From assembly GCA_017303875.1 (NCBI GenBank), contig JAFLBP010000011.1, forward strand, positions 1 to 64,000: DNA of 64,000 nucleotides, read 5' to 3'. The position numbers and the translations under genes were made by a program. Below the pieces are notes generated by a model. The model was given only the letters and a program-made list of their open reading frames with translations. It did not search any database and was not told the DNA's origin. Shown one piece after another: positions 45,601 through 52,576 of this stretch. Positions within the stretch are counted from its first letter, which is position 1, and every line of letters begins with the position of its first letter. The stretch comes from Chitinophagales bacterium (GTDB lineage: Bacteria; Bacteroidota; Bacteroidia; Chitinophagales; Saprospiraceae).

Positions 45601-45881
45601 GAAGCGAAGAAAGAGTTGACAAAAGCGTGAACACTAGTAAAGCGTTTAGCATTTCGCCTAATCCGGCAAATAATGTGATTACTATTGAAGTGCCAGAGAA
45701 AGTATTTGGATCAACCCTGTTCCTGTACAATATTTATGGACAATTGCTTTTGCAACGAGAGATTACAGAAATGAAAAGCGCTGTGCCTGTCAGTCAAATT
45801 CCAGGAGGCACCTATCTCTTGAGTATAAGACAAATTGATGGACAGGTAATCAACACCGAAAAATTGATTATCCAACGATAA
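42675..45881 (+). CDS. secreted right-handed beta-helix protein with T9SS sorting domain
   Basis: A 1068-aa surface or secreted protein. The signal peptide (residues 1-36) ends NIPANSQS. Residues about 55-120 resemble a PKD-like domain (KKWDFGDGDYLETDAYEVTH). Residues about 150-680 have the short hydrophobic/Asn-rich periodicity of a parallel beta-helix (NNTIVDAFTIIGSCNNLWNG, LRMDKGHFAIWADNTVGAII). A helical segment follows, then a T9SS type A tail (SISPNPANNVITIEVPEK, GTYLLSIRQIDGQVINTEKL). Sampled lines are 28-33% GC against about 55% in core genes, suggesting acquisition. Beta-helices of this kind often bind or cleave polysaccharide; no catalytic motif was recognised. Confidence 0.8.
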   Translation: MSKKNLIQLTSIQKFFQSLFFLILLFYYNIPANSQSTGTNDVPGGGGDGEQVFCFIQDPIINLSCTGPSVKFNTLSFITPKKWDFGDGDYLETDAYEVTHPYKDINPYLNPIKVKLITVDEEECEKDVPIIGVHLGEGCGSVRKVSDLLTRGILPAGQLEGVPVYIYGSLVVDVSYEFKDCQIHVVGGGELIVDNAAKLTLSNNTIVDAFTIIGSCNNLWNGIMVKYGGVLETNLCTIRDAYIGIRVIHEANMSALPMLNLNNTTFEKSFIGIAIEGKVLFSNLINNKFQGSGNVQILSPNSTCNTPLPVSGATFSNRTYCGIFYNGIVGGTFNPGLSINNSFDLLQNGVVALNGNMQLYGCEFTNITYLPSLTTPDQGIAICFKDSKGNKTLQLTHTVIVRNTEKGILAVSNRQGTAVKMKEVEMYNVQNGIELTERGLGNFLYGNIFQCTIECTRYFGRIEQTSVAINIKDPYPLSSQFSVYRNTIKVKQDDYYSFLPGVPNYLNIQPTGILYTSIASVQSSMFNSLVRISENDLRMDKGHFAIWADNTVGAIINQNDIVYPDGFNNFSAPMSGITNIGGRRNFIYCNEVAVDGDEMSYVQGIGAASNTDVAIVSNILKNNLSGISLNQDNGTLCYIHGNQFEKSPTSNNNTIGIFYPNTITGDQVLQGNQWFGDFDFGAYSNTSNYCLSKYYVTNSANVNNLINPVDAFVKRDCDQSGVDDPWFETISANETFDACMFPPFIADEYATTDSDIKLADGYSQSLPSGMQWSALTNLFDKLENGSSIQSNPDLLNFYNTHNNDEIGQMVVARNFYENSNYFLYLLDSVRINHQYVDSLLSQLRALVSVTNITSGKIAILQQIDSLNVINESLESFLNADLETLHLGAMLQFQNVECNSTPCQTEQYIADLFNDAVLVNKRQLDSTELASIKNLASLCEEEYGPSILSARAWYFIETGTRIASGCPTYQIPILQDRSEERVDKSVNTSKAFSISPNPANNVITIEVPEKVFGSTLFLYNIYGQLLLQREITEMKSAVPVSQIPGGTYLLSIRQIDGQVINTEKLIIQR

Positions 45882-45902
45882 ATTCATTAAACATTTCTTG
45901 TT

Positions 45903-45944
45903 CAGGGGGTAGTAACGCAATATGCTACCCCCTGATTTTCATTT
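45903..45944 (+). terminator. terminator after the beta-helix protein
   Basis: CAGGGGGTAG and CTACCCCCTG form a perfect 10-bp stem (45903-45912 and 45925-45934) followed by ATTTTCATTTT. It lies 16 bp before the next start codon. Confidence 0.82.
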
Positions 45945-45959
45945 TAAACACCGCTGCAT

Positions 45960-47783
45960 ATGAAAAGATTACTCTACATCTTCCTGCTACTACAGCCCCA
46001 TCTACTTATGGCCCAATTACACGATAACCAATGGGCTTTAGGTTTTCAGTCCAACCGAACAGAAAATCGTTTCTTTTATCGTTTCGATTGGCCTTTGGCC
46101 ACTGCACCAGAGATGGTATTACGCAAGGATAATAATAGTACTGGATTGTACACAGCATCTTATTGCGACAGTGCGGGCAATATTCTACTGTTTACTAATG
46201 GCTGGAATATTTTTAATGCCAAAGGAGAAATCATTGAAAATGGAGATAGCCTGCATCAGCCTACATTACCACAGTTTGAAACGCAGTTGAGTTATCCCTT
46301 TGGGCAATCAGCCTTTTTTTTGCAAGATCCTGATAGTCAAAGTATAGTATACCTAATTTCTATGAATTATGGTGAGCATCCCGCGAATATGATCTCATAT
46401 TCAGAGGTAGGTACAGATTTGATGGTACATACTATTAAAATTACAGCCGGAGAAGCAATCGTGCTTGAAAAAAATAGAGTATTACTTTCTGGCACCCTTA
46501 TGGCGCCAACCGCGTGCCGTCATGCCAACGGGCGAGACTGGTGGATTATGGTCTCAGACGCAGACAATAATTTTCACTACCGTATTCTCCTATCCCCCTT
46601 AGGCTTTTCTACTGTACAGGTACAAAATATTGGAAATAAACCCAACACAGTACCTGTTGATGGTAGCAATGCATACAGTACACTTACTGGCAATTGTTTT
46701 TCGCCTGATGGCCGGTTTTATGTAGATATCAATGATGTAATAGGTTTTAGCGTTTTTGAATTCGACCGCTGCACTGGTTTGCTTTCGAAGGAGCGGCGTT
46801 TTAATTTTGCTTTTGATATGCTGCCTCAGTATTTGGGAGGACCAATAGTTAAATATTACCGCCACACCTTTGGTAGTGGGGCGATCTTTTCCTCAGATAG
46901 TCGTTTTATGTTTGTCGGTTCCGGGTGGGATTTTGGTAACAATCTAATACCCGTAGGTGTCCATCCCTTGTTGTTACAGTTTGACTTGAGTAACGATGTA
47001 CTTGGATCGCCGGATACTATCGTAAATCCCTTTGGCTATGCAACGAATTTAAGTCGCGATGCTTTTGTTACAATGGAGATGGGGCCGGATGGTAAAATCT
47101 ACCTAAACACGTATAGACAAGATTCTGCTTACCACACAATTCAATATTCCAACCTCAAAGGCCAGGCTTGTAAATTGGTGTACAATACGCCATATTTCGG
47201 GGAGTATATCAATCGCGCCATGCCTTACATGCCCAATTACCGGCTTGGCCCGCTTGACGGCTCGCCTTGCGATACCCTCGGGCTGAACAATGTGCCGGTG
47301 GCCTACTTCCGTATTGACGACACACTGGGCGCGCAGCAGCGCTATTTTTACGACCTCTCACACCATGAACCAGCCACCTGGGCCTGGGATTTTGGCGACG
47401 GCAGCCAAAGCACCGAGCGCTCGCCCTTACATCAGTTTCCAGGCAATGGCAAATATGAAGTCTGTCTGACGGTGCAAAACTCCTACGGGGCCAGTACTTT
47501 TTGTCGAAATGTCTGGATTGGTATCACAGATGCGGCGCCTGTACCGGAGAGTGCACTATCACTGCAATTTTCACCCAATCCGTTTAAGGATATGCTACGC
47601 ATCAACATATCCGCTGCGGGCCAACTGCGCCTGCATGATGCCACGGGGCGTTTGGTGCTGGAACGCAACTGCGCGGAAGGTGTGCAGGAAATCAGTACGG
47701 CGCAGTGGGTGCCGGGTGTTTATTACTGGCAATTTACGGGCGTTTCGGGGCAGTCGGCGAGTGGCGTGGTGGTGAAAGGGTAG
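45960..47783 (+). CDS. secreted PKD-domain protein with T9SS sorting domain
   Basis: A 607-aa exported protein. The signal peptide is MKRLLYIFLLLQPHLLMAQ. Residues about 25-440 look like a beta-propeller-type region (GNCFSPDGRFYVDINDVIGF, EMGPDGKIYLNTYRQDSAYH). A PKD domain follows at about 455-520 (ATWAWDFGDGSQSTERSPLH, GKYEVCLTVQNSYGAS), then a T9SS type A tail (LQFSPNPFKDMLRINIS, GVYYWQFTGVSGQSASGVVV). Composition changes sharply near 47215: the upstream part is AT-rich (38% in one line), the PKD and tail region is 53-55% GC like the host. The gene may be a mosaic. Confidence 0.82.
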   Translation: MKRLLYIFLLLQPHLLMAQLHDNQWALGFQSNRTENRFFYRFDWPLATAPEMVLRKDNNSTGLYTASYCDSAGNILLFTNGWNIFNAKGEIIENGDSLHQPTLPQFETQLSYPFGQSAFFLQDPDSQSIVYLISMNYGEHPANMISYSEVGTDLMVHTIKITAGEAIVLEKNRVLLSGTLMAPTACRHANGRDWWIMVSDADNNFHYRILLSPLGFSTVQVQNIGNKPNTVPVDGSNAYSTLTGNCFSPDGRFYVDINDVIGFSVFEFDRCTGLLSKERRFNFAFDMLPQYLGGPIVKYYRHTFGSGAIFSSDSRFMFVGSGWDFGNNLIPVGVHPLLLQFDLSNDVLGSPDTIVNPFGYATNLSRDAFVTMEMGPDGKIYLNTYRQDSAYHTIQYSNLKGQACKLVYNTPYFGEYINRAMPYMPNYRLGPLDGSPCDTLGLNNVPVAYFRIDDTLGAQQRYFYDLSHHEPATWAWDFGDGSQSTERSPLHQFPGNGKYEVCLTVQNSYGASTFCRNVWIGITDAAPVPESALSLQFSPNPFKDMLRINISAAGQLRLHDATGRLVLERNCAEGVQEISTAQWVPGVYYWQFTGVSGQSASGVVVKG

Positions 47784-47785
47784 TT

Positions 47786-47993
47786 GGAGTGCGGAATGCG
47801 GAGTGCGGAGTGCGGAATCTTCCTTCTTCACAGGGAGGGGCGGGTGCGGAAAATTCGTGCATTCGTGGCAACTTTTTAAAACCACGAACGCACGGATGGC
47901 TTCGCGCCTGCCTCCTCTAACATACAAAATATTCATCGTTCATCACTCATCGTTTATCGTTACAAAAAATTGCCACGAATGCACAAATTATGG
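47786..47993. repeat. composite repeat array
   Basis: Three repeat types in the gap between convergent genes: GAGTGCGGAATGCG units at 47788-47818, an ATTCGTGCATTCGTGGC element facing its complement CCACGAACGCACGG (47851-47894), and ATTCATCGTTCATC-type heptamers at 47929-47963 followed by CCACGAATGCAC. Confidence 0.75.
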
Positions 47994-47997
47994 ATGG

Positions 47998-48342
47998 TCA
48001 CTTCTCCCAAACCGTCCGAACAAAAACAGCGCTGGAGAATTCCTCTCCATTGATTTTGGTATTACCCTGGAAGCCACCGAGGAATCCCAGCGTATTGCAG
48101 TCCGCATCCAGAACAGGGTAGGAAAAATCGGCGCCGCAAGTGCCCGCATCAAATACATATACCGTTTTTTGTTGAAACGTGTATGCTTTTACATTGGCAT
48201 CATTGCAAAACAACTCATTATCGTTGTTTTCAATGCGATCCATGATGCATTCGGGTACTTCGCCAAAGCCACAGCTTTCTTTTTTGCAGGCCGATAAAGC
48301 CAAGGCAACACCTGTTGCCAATAAAATTGCATGGATTTTCAT
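47998..48342 (-). CDS. small lipoprotein resembling DUF6970
   Basis: A 114-aa lipoprotein with lipobox LALSAC near residue 18. The mature part has cysteines in CGFGEVPECIMDRIE, then VKAYTFQQKTVYVFDAGTCG and VLDADCNTLGFLGGFQG, the arrangement I associate with DUF6970 lipoproteins of Bacteroidota. The function is unknown. The start at 48342 is chosen so the hydrophobic stretch begins the protein; the frame is open 30 codons further upstream. Confidence 0.7.
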   Translation of the reverse strand: MKIHAILLATGVALALSACKKESCGFGEVPECIMDRIENNDNELFCNDANVKAYTFQQKTVYVFDAGTCGADFSYPVLDADCNTLGFLGGFQGNTKINGEEFSSAVFVRTVWEK

Positions 48343-48643
48343 GATTGCTTGTATTATAAAGGTATCATCCGGAGATATTCGCGGACTGCCTGTTTGACGT
48401 GATCCGAAGAAAAATGGTTTGGGCGCTTTCACGCACGCTGGTACTATAACGACGAGTTGATTATTTGCGGATTGACATTTTCTGCAGCCGTACGACTATC
48501 CATGCATACCGCCGAGATCAAATGAAAGCGCCCCCTCAGTCCCTGGTTACTCCAAAGCCACTGTAAAAGACCAAATGTCCCATTCCCAGGTTCCTCTCCG
48601 AAAGGGGAGGAACTTTTTTTTGACTACACCACTTCGTTTTCGC
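48343..48643. other. 301-bp divergent intergenic region
   Basis: Region between two divergent genes. I see no gene, no tandem repeat array and no convincing TAnnTTTG box. A short pair CCTCTCCGAAAGGGGAGG (48592-48609) can form a hairpin upstream of the right-hand gene. Confidence 0.4.
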
Positions 48644-49090
48644 ATGAAAAACCTCGCCTTATTTCTGTTTTTGCTGGCTTTACCGGCCTGTTTATCAGCC
48701 CAGTCGGCCTGGGAACTTTGGTTTGGCCACGGCGCCACGCGCCATCACGCCCTGCTTTGGCAGGATAGCAGAAGTGCAAAATGGATGTTTCGGGTAAAAT
48801 TTACCGATCCGAAGAATGGTCAGGCGCGTCTGATTGAGCAAGTCTTAACAGCCGATCGGGTAGGGCAGAGTATTTGCCTGCGCGCACAAAGTGTAAAAGA
48901 TTTAAACCTCGGTAAAACTCCTAAAGATTACAATCCTGATAACCTCTACTTTTACGAAAGCACCGACAATAAACGCTATTTCAGCAATATCGATAATGGC
49001 GGACAACGCCTGCAAGTAGCTGCTCAAGCGCTTACCCTGGCTACTTTTACCAGAAAAATCGAAGAGTTTTCAGTGATCAGTCAGCAGTGA
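48644..49090 (+). CDS. 148-aa exported protein of unknown function
   Basis: A signal peptide (MKNLALFLFLLALPACLSAQ) precedes a short beta-rich domain (WELWFGHGATRHHALLWQD, SAKWMFRVKFTDPKNGQARL, LTADRVGQSICLRAQSV). No known family is recognised. The start at 48644 gives the clean signal peptide. The last residues (FSVISQQ) and the TGA stop are encoded by the heptamer array that begins at 49071. Confidence 0.65.
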   Translation: MKNLALFLFLLALPACLSAQSAWELWFGHGATRHHALLWQDSRSAKWMFRVKFTDPKNGQARLIEQVLTADRVGQSICLRAQSVKDLNLGKTPKDYNPDNLYFYESTDNKRYFSNIDNGGQRLQVAAQALTLATFTRKIEEFSVISQQ

Positions 49091-49289
49091 ACAGTTATCA
49101 GTCAGCAGTCAACAGTTATCAGTCAGCAGTGAACAGTTATCAGGGTTGTCATGCTGAACGCAGTGAAGCATCTGGCCGGGGGTGGGCAGGAGGCCCAACT
49201 TTGTGATAGCGCCTGACCAGATGCTTTACTGCGTTCAGCATGACAACCCTGATAACTGTTCACTGCTGACTGTTGACTGATAACTGATC
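49071..49289. repeat. CAGTNAN array enclosing a 44-bp inverted repeat
   Basis: Heptamers CAGTGAT, CAGTCAG, CAGTTAT run from 49071. At 49132-49175 and 49217-49260 are 44-nt arms that are complementary except for one G-T wobble. They contain GTCATGCTGAACGCAG, a sequence type I know as widespread in Bacteroidota spacers. It separates convergent genes (48644 gene and tpiA). Confidence 0.9.
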
Positions 49290-50045
49290 TCACTTCAGTC
49301 CGGCGACGATAGCGGCAAAGTCATCGGCTTTGAGTGAGGCGCCGCCCACGAGGCCTCCATCAACATCGGGCATGCCGAAAATCTCGGCGGCATTGGCTGC
49401 ATTCACAGAGCCGCCGTACAGGATGGTCGTTTCATCGGCAAGGGGTTTGCCATAGCGCTTGGCGATGAGTACACGGATGGCCGCGTGCATTTCCTGCGCC
49501 TGTTGTGCGCTGGCCGTTCGGCCGGTACCAATGGCCCAGATGGGTTCGTAAGCGATGACCACCTTGCGAAAATCTTCTTCATTGAGGTGAAACAGCCCGC
49601 CTTTGAGTTGTTTGGCTACATAACCGATATGTGTATTGACATCGCGGATGTGCAGCGGCTCGCCGCAGCAAAAGATCGGGCGCATACCGTTGGCCAGCAC
49701 CATATTTACTTTTTGGGCGAGCAGGGCATTTTTTTCCTTGAAGTATTCACGGCGCTCCGAGTGGCCGAGGATAACGAACTCCACACCGCCGGAAGCAAGC
49801 ATGGGTGCCGAAACCTCGCCGGTAAACGCGCCTTTTTCTTCATGGTGGCAGTTTTGGGCTGCCAGGTGGAAGTGCTTGCGCACGCGGATAATTTTACCCA
49901 CTTCGCGCAGGTGGAGAAAAGGCGGTGCGAGAATGACCAAACCTTTGGGCTTGTCAATTTTTTCGAGAATGGATTTGGTAAGTTCAAGACCCTCTTCGAG
50001 GTTCTTGCTCATTTTCCAGTTGCCGGCTACAATTTGTTGTCGCAT
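49290..50045 (-). CDS. tpiA: triosephosphate isomerase
   Basis: A 251-aa TIM-barrel enzyme interconverting dihydroxyacetone phosphate and glyceraldehyde-3-phosphate. Catalytic residues are present: Asn and Lys in VAGNWKMSKN, His in VILGHSERREYF near residue 96, and Glu in VIAYEPIWAIGTGRTAS near residue 167. The phosphate loop is ILYGGSVNAAN. It is divergent from the ScfR-type regulator with 89 bp between starts. A TACCTTTA box on the minus strand at 50099-50106 is the likely -7 element. Confidence 0.97.
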   Translation of the reverse strand: MRQQIVAGNWKMSKNLEEGLELTKSILEKIDKPKGLVILAPPFLHLREVGKIIRVRKHFHLAAQNCHHEEKGAFTGEVSAPMLASGGVEFVILGHSERREYFKEKNALLAQKVNMVLANGMRPIFCCGEPLHIRDVNTHIGYVAKQLKGGLFHLNEEDFRKVVIAYEPIWAIGTGRTASAQQAQEMHAAIRVLIAKRYGKPLADETTILYGGSVNAANAAEIFGMPDVDGGLVGGASLKADDFAAIVAGLK

Positions 50046-50098
50046 GAGAGAATTTATCGGTAATTATTTGTTGCGCGGTGAATTTGGCGCAGGCGCGG

Positions 50099-50106
50099 TA
50101 AAGGTA
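50099..50106 (-). promoter_or_regulatory. -7 box TACCTTTA of tpiA
   Basis: The minus strand reads TACCTTTA, one mismatch to TAnnTTTG, 54 nt before the tpiA ATG. It lies 15 bp from the oppositely oriented box of the regulator gene. Confidence 0.4.
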
Positions 50107-50120
50107 AGTTAAATATGAAC

Positions 50121-50128
50121 TATATTTG
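50121..50128 (+). promoter_or_regulatory. -7 box TATATTTG of the regulator gene, leaderless arrangement
   Basis: TATATTTG ends 6 nt before the ATG at 50135, so the mRNA should begin at or beside the start codon. It also excludes the TTG at 50126 as start, because that codon is part of the box. Confidence 0.62.
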
Positions 50129-50134
50129 CCCCCA

Positions 50135-51622
50135 ATGGCCGTAACGCAGTATCAAAGAATTGTCTTCGGTTTAAAGGTTCGTCAATTCCGCCAGGAAAAG
50201 GGCTGGAATTTTGAAGAATTAAGCCGCCACTCCGGAATTTCCATCTCTTACCTGAACGAGATCGAAAAAGGGAAAAAGTATCCCCAACCGGCAAATCGGG
50301 TAAAATTGGCCGAAGCCCTCGGCGTCAGCCTGGAATTTCTGACCGAACCCCGACTCACCAAAAAATACGCCCCGCTGGGTGATCTCCTGCAAAGTAATTT
50401 TCTCAATGAACTGCCGCTCGACCTGTTCGGTATCGACCTGCAACAAATCGTAGAGATCATCGCCCGAGCACCCGAGCGCGTGAACGCTTTTATCTCTGCC
50501 ATGCTTGAAATTGCGCGGCGCTACTCTGTACAGGAAGAAAATTTTTACCTCGCAGCCCTGCGTGCCCTGCAGGAACTCCGAAATAATTATTTCGATGAAA
50601 TTGAACAGGCCGCAGCAGAATTTGTGCGCAAACACCGGTTGCCCGATAACGGAGGCGTGCCCACCGCGGCCCTCAGTGCGCTCCTCCAATCAGAATACAA
50701 CTACCGTATCGATCAGGAAACACTGAGCCAATATCCTGAAATGCGGGCTTTGCGCTCGGTTTACAATCCCGCGCAGAAACGCCTGATGCTCAATGGTCAG
50801 CTCAGCGAACGCCAGCGCGCGTTTCAATTGGCCAAAGAAATCGGCTTCAATGTGCTCGAACTCAAAGAACGCCCCTTAGCTTCCAGTTTGCTGCGCATCA
50901 AATCCTTCGAGGAAGTACTCAATAACTATAAAGCCGCCTACTTTGCCGTCGCCATACTCATTAACCGCGCCGCTTTTGTACGCGACATCGGCCTGTTTTT
51001 CAGCCGGCCTACCTGGGACGCACAGGTGCTGCCCGATCTAATGGGCAAGTACCAGGCCAGCCCGGAAGTACTTTTTCAACGTTTTAATGTCCTGACACAG
51101 GATTTTAAGTTGGAAAAAGTATTCTTCCTGCGTTTCATCCACGATCTGGAGCGCAATGCGTTTGACATCGACAAAGAGCTGCACCTCAACCGCCGCCACC
51201 AGCCGCATGCGTCCGGCCTGAGCGAGCATTATTGTCGCAGATGGCTCTCTATCAGCCTTTTGCATACCTTGCATCAACATCAGCAGGAAACAGGCGACAA
51301 GGAAAGGCAGATCGCCGGTGTACAACGCGCCCTTTTTCTCGACAGCGGTGAGGAGTATCTCTGCATTGCAGTAGCTAAACCCGCATACCCGACACCCAAT
51401 CGCAACGTCAGTGTAACTTTAGGGGTTTTGCTTGACGAACAAACCAAGCGTATCATCCGCTTCTGGAACGATCCGGCCATTCCTCAAATAACCGTTAATG
51501 TTACCTGTGAGCGCTGCCGATTGACAGATTGTATGGAGCGCGCCGCGCCACCCATAGTGATTCAAAAACGCGAAACCCGCCGCCGCGCACAGGAAACGCT
51601 TAAAAAACTGACCGAAAAATAA
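50135..51622 (+). CDS. XRE-family regulator of the ScfR / acyl-CoA-metabolism type
   Basis: A 495-aa regulator. Residues 6-62 are an XRE helix-turn-helix (FRQEKGWNFEELSRHSGISI, YLNEIEKGKKYPQPAN). The middle aligns with an ImmA/IrrE-like peptidase domain, but the HExxH zinc motif is degenerate (RAFQLAKEIGFNVLEL), so it is unlikely to be a protease. The C-terminus resembles DUF2083 with CERCRLTDCMERAAPP. The family includes regulators of short-chain fatty acid and glyoxylate metabolism; the ligand may be an acyl-CoA, by inference. A DUF3109 gene follows after 21 bp. Confidence 0.83.
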   Translation: MAVTQYQRIVFGLKVRQFRQEKGWNFEELSRHSGISISYLNEIEKGKKYPQPANRVKLAEALGVSLEFLTEPRLTKKYAPLGDLLQSNFLNELPLDLFGIDLQQIVEIIARAPERVNAFISAMLEIARRYSVQEENFYLAALRALQELRNNYFDEIEQAAAEFVRKHRLPDNGGVPTAALSALLQSEYNYRIDQETLSQYPEMRALRSVYNPAQKRLMLNGQLSERQRAFQLAKEIGFNVLELKERPLASSLLRIKSFEEVLNNYKAAYFAVAILINRAAFVRDIGLFFSRPTWDAQVLPDLMGKYQASPEVLFQRFNVLTQDFKLEKVFFLRFIHDLERNAFDIDKELHLNRRHQPHASGLSEHYCRRWLSISLLHTLHQHQQETGDKERQIAGVQRALFLDSGEEYLCIAVAKPAYPTPNRNVSVTLGVLLDEQTKRIIRFWNDPAIPQITVNVTCERCRLTDCMERAAPPIVIQKRETRRRAQETLKKLTEK

Positions 51623-51643
51623 ATCCCGTTTCATCATACCGAT

Positions 51644-52243
51644 ATGATTATTGTTCAGGATAAACTCGTCAGCGACGACCTCGTCGCCGAACATTTCATC
51701 TGCAACCTCAATGCCTGCAAAGGCGCCTGCTGCTGGGAAGGCGATTTTGGCGCCCCGCTCGACAAGTCGGAATTGCCGATCATGGAGGCTCTGGTGGAAA
51801 AGGTAAAACCTTACCTCACGCCGGAGGGTATTGCGGCCATTGAAGCAAATGGCCCCTACCAATGGTTTGAAGAAGCGGAAGACTGGGGTACAACGCTGGT
51901 GAACGGCGGCCCATGCGCCTTTTTAACCTACGACCCGCTCGGTATCGCAAAATGTGGTATTGAACAAGCCTGGAAAGATGGTGTGGTAGATTTTCAAAAA
52001 CCTATTTCCTGCCATCTTTATCCGATTCGGGTGGAAAAAAACGAAGCCCTGGGCTTCGAAGCGCTCAATTATGACCGCTGGGATATTTGCTCCGCTGCCT
52101 GCGAACTCGGCGCCAAAGAAAGCGTTCCTGTTTACAGATTCCTCAAAGATGCCATTATTCGCCAGTACGGGGAAGCTTTTTATGAAGAACTCGACGCTGC
52201 CGGTCAATACATGCGCGGGGAATTGCCGGAAGAAGAATTGTAA
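51644..52243 (+). CDS. DUF3109 cysteine-rich protein
   Basis: A 199-aa cytoplasmic protein of the DUF3109 family, related to YkgJ-type zinc or iron-chelating proteins. Cysteines form the family pattern: CNLNACKGACCWEGDFGAPL near residue 24, GGPCAFLTYDPLGIAKCGIE, ISCHLYPIRV, and WDICSAACELG near the end. The cluster pattern suggests metal or Fe-S binding, not demonstrated. It lies 21 bp downstream of the XRE regulator and is probably cotranscribed. Confidence 0.88.
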   Translation: MIIVQDKLVSDDLVAEHFICNLNACKGACCWEGDFGAPLDKSELPIMEALVEKVKPYLTPEGIAAIEANGPYQWFEEAEDWGTTLVNGGPCAFLTYDPLGIAKCGIEQAWKDGVVDFQKPISCHLYPIRVEKNEALGFEALNYDRWDICSAACELGAKESVPVYRFLKDAIIRQYGEAFYEELDAAGQYMRGELPEEEL

Positions 52244-52282
52244 AAAACTTATTGCGCGGCATCGCAAATTCCATCCTTTTTT

Positions 52283-52290
52283 TACCTTTG
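52283..52290 (+). promoter_or_regulatory. -7 box TACCTTTG for the 54-aa membrane protein
   Basis: TACCTTTG, leader about 21 nt before the ATG at 52318. It separates this small gene from the DUF3109 transcript and marks the ATG over the upstream TTG at 52252. Confidence 0.55.
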
Positions 52291-52317
52291 CGCCCATCAT
52301 CAATTGCCTTGCTTAGT

Positions 52318-52482
52318 ATGAAAAAGAACGAAGAATACGTACCGAACCGCGGCCGTGACTGGCTCATTTTCCTCGTCAGCACCGTCGCAATGGTCGGCTT
52401 TCTCATTTTAAAACCCGAGTGGGTTTGGGTCGTCTGGCCCTTCCAGCTCACTGCCCTCGCCGGCGCACTCGGAAGACTGTAA
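52318..52482 (+). CDS. 54-aa membrane protein
   Basis: Charged N-terminus (MKKNEEYVPNRGRD) followed by two hydrophobic segments (WLIFLVSTVAMVGFLIL and VWVVWPFQLTALAGAL). No family is recognised. It has its own promoter box and is followed by a repeat array that separates it from the convergent LytTR gene. Confidence 0.62.
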   Translation: MKKNEEYVPNRGRDWLIFLVSTVAMVGFLILKPEWVWVVWPFQLTALAGALGRL

Positions 52483-52490
52483 TTTTTTTT

Positions 52491-52575
52491 AACGATGAGT
52501 GATGAACGATGAATATGGAGCCTTCCTTGTACGGATCAAAATCATTCATCATTCATCACTCATCGTTTATCATTA
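52491..52575. repeat. GATGAAY heptamer inverted-repeat array
   Basis: Left arm GATGAGT, GATGAAC, GATGAAT at 52494-52514. Right arm ATTCATC, ATTCATC, ACTCATC, GTTTATC at 52543-52572. It lies between convergent genes. Confidence 0.82.
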
Positions 52576-52576
52576 C

